Assembly (NCBI GenBank): GCA_025350055.1
Contig: JANXYK010000017.1
Span: 1-45,653, forward strand
Origin: Gammaproteobacteria bacterium
GTDB taxonomy: Bacteria > Pseudomonadota > Gammaproteobacteria > Steroidobacterales > Steroidobacteraceae
Direction: 5' to 3'
DNA length: 45,653 nucleotides
The translations under genes were made by a program, and so were the position numbers. This document shows positions 39,750 through 45,653 of this stretch, in pieces. The notes beneath the pieces are model-generated. The model was not told the DNA's origin, made no database searches, and was given only the letters and a program-made list of their open reading frames with translations. Positions within the stretch are counted from its first letter, which is position 1. Each line of letters starts with the position of its first letter.

Positions 39750-41117
39750 TCAGATGATTTCGAAGTAGCGGGACAGTTCCCAGTCGGTGATCGCCTTGCG
39801 AAACTCGCGCTCTTCCCATTGGCGCGTGGCCACGTGGTGCTCGACGAATTCCGCGCCAAATAGCTCGCGGGCCGCGCTCGAGGCAGCGAGGCGTTGCGCC
39901 GCCTCATGGAGCGAGCCCGGCAGACGTCGCTCGGCTGCATGCTCGAGCGCATAGGCATTGGCGGCGATCGGTGCATCCGGTTCGATGCGATGCTCGATGC
40001 CCCAGAGACCGGAACCGATGGACGCGGCCAGCGCGAGATAGGGATTGATGTCGGCGGCAGCGATGCGATATTCCACCCGCTGGCTGTGTGGCCCGCCGCG
40101 GATCACGCGCAGGGCCGTGGTGCGATTCTCCACGCCCCAGGTCGCGGAGGTCGGCGCCCAGTAGCCGGGGATCAGCCGCGAGTAGCTGTTCACGGTGCAG
40201 GCAACCATCGACAGCAGTTCGGGCATCAGCGCCTGCTGGCCGCCGACGAACCAGCGCATCGCATCCGACATGTCGTGCGGCTTCGAGGGATCGTGGAACA
40301 CGCTGCCACCGCCCTGCTTCTGCAGCGACATGTGCAGGTGTCCGCTCTGCCCTGGATATTTGTTGGACCACTTGGCCATGAAGGTGGCCATCAGGCCATG
40401 GCGCTGCGCCAGCACCTTGGTGAAGGTCTTGAAGAGCGCGGCACGATCAGCGGCCTCGAGGGCCTCGCAATGACAGAGCGCCGCCTCGAGCACGCCGGGG
40501 CCCGTTTCGGTGTGCAGCCCTTCGATCGGGAAACGCATCGCCTGTGAGAGATCGAGCAGCTCCTGGTACAGCCCCGAGTGCACGGTATTGCGCAGCACCG
40601 AATAGCCGAAGAATCCGGGCGTCATCGGCTGCAGATCCTGGTAGTGCTTGGCGCGTACGGAATCCGGGGTTTCAGAAAAGACAAAGAACTCGAATTCCGC
40701 GGCCGCGCTCACGCTGTAACCCATGCTGGCAGCGCGCGCCAGCACGCGGCGCAAGGTGGCCCGCGGGCATACCGCCTCGGCGCGTCCGGCGAACTCGCAC
40801 AGGAATAGCGCAGTCTTGGGTTCGAAGGGAATGTCGCGCTGGGTCTCGGGCAACACCCGTATCGGCGCATCCGGAAAAGCCGTGTGCCAACCCGTGAACT
40901 TCAGGTTGTCGATCAGCTGGTCATTGGAATCCCAGCCCAGCACCACGTCGCAGAAGGCCAGGCCCTTGTCGAGCGCCGAGAGGAACTTGTCGCGATGGAT
41001 GTACTTGCCGCGCAGGATGGCATCGCCATCGAACACCCCGACCTTGACGTGCTCGATGCCGCGCTCGTTCAGCATGGCGGCGATCGCGGCCTTCTGTTCG
41101 TTGTTCGCTGTTGCCAT
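39750..41117 (-). CDS. Glutamine-synthetase-like gamma-glutamyl-amine ligase
   Basis: 455 residues with the glutamine synthetase fold: N-terminal beta-grasp (about 20-110) and catalytic domain with EFEFFVF, ETGPGVLEAAL, SGHLHMSLQ, ENRTTALRVI and RVEYRIAAADINPYLAL. It lacks the adenylylation-site region of GlnA and resembles PuuA/IpuC/GlnA4-like enzymes, which join glutamate to a primary amine with ATP. The ATG at 41117 has a strong AAGGAG and follows the sulfotransferase stop by nine bases, so it is co-transcribed with it. With the downstream alcohol and aldehyde dehydrogenases, hydrolase and ethanolamine-type permease, it probably forms gamma-glutamylethanolamide or a related amide. The amine substrate is inference. 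Confidence 0.88.
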   Translation of the reverse strand: MATANNEQKAAIAAMLNERGIEHVKVGVFDGDAILRGKYIHRDKFLSALDKGLAFCDVVLGWDSNDQLIDNLKFTGWHTAFPDAPIRVLPETQRDIPFEPKTALFLCEFAGRAEAVCPRATLRRVLARAASMGYSVSAAAEFEFFVFSETPDSVRAKHYQDLQPMTPGFFGYSVLRNTVHSGLYQELLDLSQAMRFPIEGLHTETGPGVLEAALCHCEALEAADRAALFKTFTKVLAQRHGLMATFMAKWSNKYPGQSGHLHMSLQKQGGGSVFHDPSKPHDMSDAMRWFVGGQQALMPELLSMVACTVNSYSRLIPGYWAPTSATWGVENRTTALRVIRGGPHSQRVEYRIAAADINPYLALAASIGSGLWGIEHRIEPDAPIAANAYALEHAAERRLPGSLHEAAQRLAASSAARELFGAEFVEHHVATRQWEEREFRKAITDWELSRYFEII

Positions 41118-41126
41118 GGCGCTCCT

Positions 41127-43310
41127 TTATACAGGATAGCCCCGCAGCACGTCGCCGAGCGCCGCCTGCAGGGGTTGCAAATGTCGTTCGTAGTGCCGCC
41201 AGCGGCCCGCGGAACTGGTATGGATCTTCTGCCGCACCTGCCATTTGCTGGCGGTGATCACCGAGCGCTCGGTCTGATGGAAGTCCAGTACCTTGGGATC
41301 CCACGGCAGGCCGATGAAATCGAGCATCCGGCGGCTCCAGCCTTCCTGATCGGCGATGAGCGATTCGTAAGGCACTTCCAGCAAGCTCGTCGCTGGCAAC
41401 AGGCCGCGCCAGTGCGCCATCACACGCTGATACTGGCCGTAGTAGTGCGCCAGGCTGTCGAGGTCGTTGGCATAAGGGCCCATGCCGAAGAAATTCTGGA
41501 AGTAGATCGACAGGCAGGTGTCGAGCGGATGGCGCTGCATGTGGATGATGCGCAGCTTCGGGAACAAGCCGTAGATAAAACCCGCGTACAGAAAATTGGC
41601 CGGCATCTTGTCGATGACGCGCAGCACGCCGGCGCGCGGCGGCTTGAGGCGCTCGAGGTAAGCTGCACTCATGCGCTGCTGTCGCGCGGCGTCGGCGGAT
41701 CCCTCCTCCTGCAGTGCCTGCAGCCACTTGTTCCAGGCGCCATCCCAGAAGGTCACCTCGCCAGCGCCGAAAACCGCCGGGTGCGAGGCCAGTATTTGCT
41801 CGCTCAACGAGGTGCCCGAGCGCGGCATGCCCATGACCAGCACGGGTAGCTGTGAATCCGAACCCTGCTCGCTGAGCTGCTGAATGAAGGCGGCGTCGAT
41901 CGTCCTGATGATGCCATCCACACGCTGCGTGAAATTCGCGCGCTCATAGCTGGCGCCATAGCGCTTGCTGAGTTCATTGGCCTGGCGGTAGTTCGCGAAG
42001 GCCTCGTCATACTGGCGCAGGTCATCGAAATACTTGCCCAGCGCGTAGCGCAGGCTGATTTCATGGGCCAGCGGCGGCTGGCGCGCCAGCAGCGCCTGCG
42101 CGCCTTCGAGCCAGCCACTGTCCTCGGCCTTCATCTTCCGGTGCGTGGCAATGCTGATATACGCAAACGAAAAATCGGGATTGATTTCCAGCGTGCGCCG
42201 GAAGAGTTCCTCGGCTTCGGCGAACTGGCCGCGATCGGCGCGCAATTCTCCCATGAACGAGAGTGCCTCGACATAGTTCGGGTCGATGGCCAGTGCCGCC
42301 TGGCAACTCGCCTCCGCTTCGGCCGGGCGACGTTGCTGGCGCGAGGCCATCGCCAGCCCAAGGTGGGCTGGCGCATAGTCCAGTTTTAGCTTGATCGCCT
42401 CGGCGTAGCAGGCCCTGGCCTCCTGGAAGCGGCGTAACTCGAACAGCACCGAGCCCAGGTTCCAGTGATGCTCGGCACGTTTGGGATCGAGCCGCATGGC
42501 TTCGGAATACAGCGGTACAGCCTCGCGGCGCTGTCCGACTTCGCGCAGCGTATTGCCAAGGTTGGTCAGCGCTTCGATATAGTTCGGGGCCAGTGCCAAG
42601 GCCTGGCGGTAGCTGGCGATCGCCTGCTCGTGCTGACGTGCCGCCGCCAGCATCAAACCCAGGGTGTTGTGCGCGATGGCAAGCCGTGGATCGAGTGCCA
42701 GCGCGCGCCTGGTGAGCGCCATGGCTTCATCCAGGTGCCCCTGCCCGCGTTCAGCCACACCGAGGTTGCACAGCACCTGTGCGTCGTCTGGCCGCAAACG
42801 CAGTGCCTCGCGGTACGCGGCGGCGGCTTCGGTGAAACGCTCCAGGCTGCGCCAGGCGTTGCCCAGATTGTTGTGCGCCTCGGCCGATGCAGGGTCGATC
42901 TGCATGGCGCGCTGGTATTGCGGCACGGAATCCGCGGCACGCCCCGCCGCGCGCAAGGCATCGGCGTACTCGAGCAGTGCATCGACATCGTCGGGCTTGA
43001 GTTCCAGCGCACGCTTGAAGCTTGCCAGCGCCGGCTCCCATTGCTGCTGGTCTTGCAGTGCGGTGGCCAGATTCCGCTGCGCCTCGGCATCCTCGGGCAG
43101 CAGCTCGACGGTCTTGCGCAACTCCGTCAGTGCATTCTTGTTCTGGCGCATCATCGCCACGCCCAACACTTTCCACAGCATGCCGGCCGTGGGATAGGCG
43201 CGCAGCAGCGTGCGTGCGCTGCGCTCGGCTTCTCCCAGGCGCTCCTGGTCGATCAGCTTGACCAGCGCGCTGATGTCGAAAGTGCTCAGGCCCCCGGTGC
43301 TAGTGACCAC
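41127..43310 (-). CDS. TPR-repeat sulfotransferase (second of a tandem pair)
   Basis: 727 residues from GTG 43310, which overlaps the stop of the upstream paralogue by 11 bases; a TTG at 43334 is the other option. Residues about 70-395 hold roughly nine tetratricopeptide repeats (AEAHNNLGNAWRSLERFTEA, AIAHNTLGLMLAAARQHEQA). The C-terminal 240 residues are a PAPS-dependent sulfotransferase: 5'-phosphosulfate loop GMPRSGTSLSEQIL (about 494-507) and 3'-phosphate motif HMQRHPLDTCLSIYFQNF (about 590-607). It would transfer sulfate to an unknown acceptor in the cytoplasm. Its stop codon overlaps the ribosome site of the gamma-glutamyl ligase gene (TAAAGGAG), an unexpected link to amine catabolism. 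Confidence 0.9.
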   Translation of the reverse strand: MVTSTGGLSTFDISALVKLIDQERLGEAERSARTLLRAYPTAGMLWKVLGVAMMRQNKNALTELRKTVELLPEDAEAQRNLATALQDQQQWEPALASFKRALELKPDDVDALLEYADALRAAGRAADSVPQYQRAMQIDPASAEAHNNLGNAWRSLERFTEAAAAYREALRLRPDDAQVLCNLGVAERGQGHLDEAMALTRRALALDPRLAIAHNTLGLMLAAARQHEQAIASYRQALALAPNYIEALTNLGNTLREVGQRREAVPLYSEAMRLDPKRAEHHWNLGSVLFELRRFQEARACYAEAIKLKLDYAPAHLGLAMASRQQRRPAEAEASCQAALAIDPNYVEALSFMGELRADRGQFAEAEELFRRTLEINPDFSFAYISIATHRKMKAEDSGWLEGAQALLARQPPLAHEISLRYALGKYFDDLRQYDEAFANYRQANELSKRYGASYERANFTQRVDGIIRTIDAAFIQQLSEQGSDSQLPVLVMGMPRSGTSLSEQILASHPAVFGAGEVTFWDGAWNKWLQALQEEGSADAARQQRMSAAYLERLKPPRAGVLRVIDKMPANFLYAGFIYGLFPKLRIIHMQRHPLDTCLSIYFQNFFGMGPYANDLDSLAHYYGQYQRVMAHWRGLLPATSLLEVPYESLIADQEGWSRRMLDFIGLPWDPKVLDFHQTERSVITASKWQVRQKIHTSSAGRWRHYERHLQPLQAALGDVLRGYPV

Positions 43311-45324
43311 GATAGTTTTCCAGCGCGTCGCCAAGTGCGAGCTTGAGCGGCTCCAGCCAGGGTTCGAAGTGCTTCCATTGATCTAGCCCTTCGCGATAGA
43401 TGGGCTGGCGCACCTGCTCGGAGCTGGCCGTGCGCACGCTGCGCACGGTCTTGTGGAAATCGACGCATTGCGGTTCGAAGTCCAGCGCGCAGAAATCGAG
43501 GATGCGCCTGACGCTCCCCTGCAGGTCGTCGACCACATCTTCATGCTGCACCCGCAGGATCCAGCCGGGCAGCACGGCATCCCAGTGACGCATCAGCTCG
43601 AGGTAGGTGCGGTAGTAACGGGCGATATCCTCGAAGCTGTAGCTGAATTCCTGGCCCTTGGCAAAGAGCTGCTTCAGGTTGCTGAAACAGCAGGCCAGCG
43701 GTTCGCGGCGCGCATCGATGATCTTCGCATTCGGCAGCATCAGCCTGATCAGGCCGAGGTGGCGGAAATTGTTCGGCATCTTGTCGATGAAGTACGGCAC
43801 GGGATCGGGCTTGCCCATGCGATAGGGTCGCGTGTCGCGCAGGTATTGCTCGCCCAGCTGCCGGAATTCATCGGCGTTCATTTCCGGCAGGATGCGCGGA
43901 TAGCGCGGATTGCTCAGGTCCGGATCGCGCCCGCGCAGGTTGGCCACCAGCTGCTGCACGTTGGGCAGCTCCTGCGTGCCTTCCACCTGCGAGTGCGAGG
44001 CCAGGATCTGTTCGATCAGCGTTGAGCCGGAACGCGGCAGGCCGACGATGAAGATCGGATCGCGCTCGCTCGTGCCGAAGCCCGCGCGGCTGGCGAAGAA
44101 CTGCGCCGTGCACACCTCGATCTGCTGGCGGGTGTTGTTCTCGATGATCTCCGGGCGATAGTTGCTGTGCGCACGCCGCAGGGTGTTGCCCAGCTCGTAG
44201 TAATGAAAGGATTCTGCATATTGCTGCCGGTCTTCCAGCGCCTTGGCGAGCGCGAAATGCAGATGATAGCGATCGGCCACGACGAGATCCGGCGCCGACT
44301 GCAGCGCCTGCAGGCGCGAGAACTCCTGGTCCGTGAAGCGGTAAGTCTTCAGGTTGGCGAGACTCCAGTAGGCATCGCCAAAGCCATGGCGACTGGCCTC
44401 GGCCTGCCGATAGGCGGCGATGGCCTCATCGCGCCGACCCAGCGTCTTGAGCGCATGCGCCACCGAGAGGTGCAGGTCGGCATCCTGCGGCGTGAGCTTG
44501 ATCAGTTGCTGGTAGACCTCGACCGCCCTGGCATGTTCGCCCAGGCCCACCAGCGCCGTGGCACGCAGTCCTTCATAGCGCAGCTTGCCCTCGGGATCTT
44601 CCTGCTCCAGCTGATCGAGCTCGCGCAGCGCCTGGTTGCACTTGTGCATCTCGATCAGCACTTCCGCGTACTCGGCGCGTGCTGCCTTGTAGTCGGGCGC
44701 GACCTCCAGCACTGCGGCCAGCAGCAGTTCGGCGTCGTCGAACACCTTGCGCGTCATGCCGATGCGCGCCAGCAAACGCATTGCCTCCAGATCGTGCCCG
44801 TGTTGCTGCAGGAAGCCGCGCACCATGGCTTCGGCCTCATCCAGATCGCCATCCATGAAGAGGCCGGTGGCCAGCACGACTTCGCGCGGCAGTTTCTTCA
44901 GGGTCGCTACCTGGTTGGCGGCCGTCGCGGCTTCCTCGGCCCTACCCACCATCCGGCACAAACCCTCGAGCATGGACCAGCTCGCCGGCAGGGCATGATT
45001 CAAATGCACGGCCTGCAGAAAGGCCTCTATGGCCTGCGGCGCCTGCTTCTGGGCCACGTAGCAATGGCCCAGCTCCTCGTGCAAGCGGCTGTAGCGCGGG
45101 TGCCCCGCTGCCAGCCTGGCGAGCGTCTGCTGCGCCTCGCTCACCTGCCCGAGGAAGCGCTGGGCGATGGCGGTAAACAGCAAGGCGTCGCGTTGCCCGG
45201 GGTCGCCTGCCAGCACTGCTGCAGACGCAGCCTGCGCCGCCGCGAACTCGCGTTGCCGCAGCAGCGCGCGTATCTGCGCAAGTTGCGCGGCCGCGGTTGC
45301 AGGCAAGGTGGTGCGCTCGTCCAT
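43300..45324 (-). CDS. TPR-repeat sulfotransferase (first of a tandem pair)
   Basis: 674 residues. TPR-like helices from about 10 to 380 (less regular than in its neighbour), then a sulfotransferase domain: VGLPRSGSTLIEQILASHSQVEG (PRSGST at 430-435; read in parts), FIDKMPNNFRHLGLI and IIDARREPLACCFSNLKQLF (about 535-553). The architecture equals that of the following gene, so the pair likely arose by an old duplication; the sequences have diverged widely. The ATG at 45324 sits ten bases beyond the T-tract of the TonB receptor terminator, leaving almost no leader. Neighbouring TonB receptor and sulfotransferase genes suggest a cell-surface or secreted-molecule role, but the acceptor is unknown. 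Confidence 0.9.
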   Translation of the reverse strand: MDERTTLPATAAAQLAQIRALLRQREFAAAQAASAAVLAGDPGQRDALLFTAIAQRFLGQVSEAQQTLARLAAGHPRYSRLHEELGHCYVAQKQAPQAIEAFLQAVHLNHALPASWSMLEGLCRMVGRAEEAATAANQVATLKKLPREVVLATGLFMDGDLDEAEAMVRGFLQQHGHDLEAMRLLARIGMTRKVFDDAELLLAAVLEVAPDYKAARAEYAEVLIEMHKCNQALRELDQLEQEDPEGKLRYEGLRATALVGLGEHARAVEVYQQLIKLTPQDADLHLSVAHALKTLGRRDEAIAAYRQAEASRHGFGDAYWSLANLKTYRFTDQEFSRLQALQSAPDLVVADRYHLHFALAKALEDRQQYAESFHYYELGNTLRRAHSNYRPEIIENNTRQQIEVCTAQFFASRAGFGTSERDPIFIVGLPRSGSTLIEQILASHSQVEGTQELPNVQQLVANLRGRDPDLSNPRYPRILPEMNADEFRQLGEQYLRDTRPYRMGKPDPVPYFIDKMPNNFRHLGLIRLMLPNAKIIDARREPLACCFSNLKQLFAKGQEFSYSFEDIARYYRTYLELMRHWDAVLPGWILRVQHEDVVDDLQGSVRRILDFCALDFEPQCVDFHKTVRSVRTASSEQVRQPIYREGLDQWKHFEPWLEPLKLALGDALENYRGH

Positions 45325-45335
45325 CAGCTTCCCAT

Positions 45336-45364
45336 AAAAAAAAGGCGGACTACTGGAGTCCGCC
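45336..45364 (-). terminator. Rho-independent terminator of the TonB-dependent receptor gene
   Basis: On the minus strand an 8-base-pair GC-rich stem (45364-45357 with 45351-45344, GGCGGACT/AGTCCGCC), a five-base loop and eight T residues (45343-45336) form a textbook intrinsic terminator, 56 bases after the receptor stop codon. It ends ten bases before the next gene's ATG. Confidence 0.9.
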
Positions 45365-45420
45365 CTTGATTCTACTGCAGCCAGCCTGAGCCAGCGGCCA
45401 TAGGCTTTACACGCTCGGCA

Positions 45421-45653
45421 TCAGAACTTCAGGCCAAACCCGAAGGTGATCACGCGCGGCCGCAGCGGCACCACACTCTTGATGAACTGACCCGAGGTCG
45501 TGTTGGTGCTGGCATCGTTGTTGGTCAGGTTGTTGATGGTCACCTGGGCGGTCCAGTTGTCGCGCGACACGCCGAACCCTGCGTCCACCGTTGTATACGA
45601 GGGCATCGTGTACTTCAGCAGCGTGGTGGTGGGCGGGTTGTAGGCCGGATCGT
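45421..45653 (-). CDS. TonB-dependent receptor, C-terminal end only
   Basis: 77 residues are in the window; the 5' part lies beyond the right edge. The sequence ends YTTVDAGFGVSRDNWTAQVTINNLTN... RPRVITFGFGLKF with a terminal Phe, the standard closing strands of an outer-membrane beta-barrel receptor (NNLTN motif and final aromatic residue for BAM recognition). The ligand cannot be told from this part. It is followed by the terminator at 45336-45364. Confidence 0.85.
   Translation of the reverse strand, partial: DPAYNPPTTTLLKYTMPSYTTVDAGFGVSRDNWTAQVTINNLTNNDASTNTTSGQFIKSVVPLRPRVITFGFGLKF

Noticed and set aside
34942-41117. Putrescine (Puu) pathway
   Set aside because: The ligase, aldehyde dehydrogenase and hydrolase would fit, but the FAD oxidase PuuB and an aminotransferase are absent and an iron alcohol dehydrogenase stands in their place; the permease is of the ethanolamine type.
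1-45653. CRISPR arrays, tRNA or rRNA genes, insertion sequences, integrases
   Set aside because: No spaced direct repeats, tRNA-like folds or transposase/integrase motifs were noticed on either strand.

Overview
The window reads as a chromosomal segment of a GC-rich, Gram-negative, aerobic heterotroph. The signs are signal peptides, a TonB-dependent receptor end, tetratricopeptide-sulfotransferases and heterotetrameric sarcosine oxidase. A gammaproteobacterium of the Steroidobacter/Nevskia type would fit, but no marker gene is present, so this placement is weak. About 28 intact or edge-truncated genes fill nearly all of the sequence. No tRNA, rRNA, CRISPR array, IS element or prophage gene was recognised.

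Layout. (1) 1-5872: a secreted subtilisin-type protease (minus strand, running off the left edge), a periplasmic GlpQ-type glycerophosphodiesterase and a GlpT transporter. (2) 5946-12290 (plus) and 17448-12291 (minus): two operons meeting stop codon to stop codon. They carry a nearly complete gamma-butyrobetaine/L-carnitine route to glycine betaine: an ADP-forming CoA ligase, a CaiD-type hydratase, an acyl-CoA dehydrogenase, carnitine dehydrogenase fused to a thioesterase, a BKACE (DUF849) dehydrocarnitine-cleaving enzyme and a second thioesterase. An MFS carrier, an NCS1 permease, a class II aldolase and an AcuI-type reductase accompany them. (3) 17536-19427 (minus): an XRE-cupin regulator and an MFS carrier. 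(4) 19566-23173 (plus): kbl-tdh-sdaA, with a good sigma-70 promoter. (5) 23236-25239 (minus): a secreted TPR/lipocalin-like protein. (6) 25311-34138 (plus): MFS-soxB-soxD-soxA-soxG-dimethylglycine/sarcosine dehydrogenase, almost all overlapping, followed by a wrecked mttB-family corrinoid methyltransferase gene. (7) 45324-34942 (minus): two TPR-sulfotransferases, then a glutamine-synthetase-like ligase, an aldehyde dehydrogenase, an iron alcohol dehydrogenase, a class I glutamine-amidotransferase-like hydrolase and an ethanolamine-type permease. (8) The 3' end of a TonB-dependent receptor and its terminator.

How it fits together (inference). Most modules take apart small amines that come from lipid head groups or osmolytes, and they converge on glycine plus one-carbon units. 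Glycerophosphodiesters are opened by GlpQ. Gamma-butyrobetaine and carnitine become glycine betaine. Dimethylglycine and sarcosine are oxidised to glycine and methylene-tetrahydrofolate. Kbl/Tdh interconvert glycine and threonine, and SdaA drains serine to pyruvate. The last operon looks like a gamma-glutamylation route for an amino alcohol, most likely ethanolamine, which would end in glutamate plus glycine. The one step missing from the chain is betaine to dimethylglycine, and the only methyltransferase gene that might have supplied it is the pseudogene at 34138-34893.
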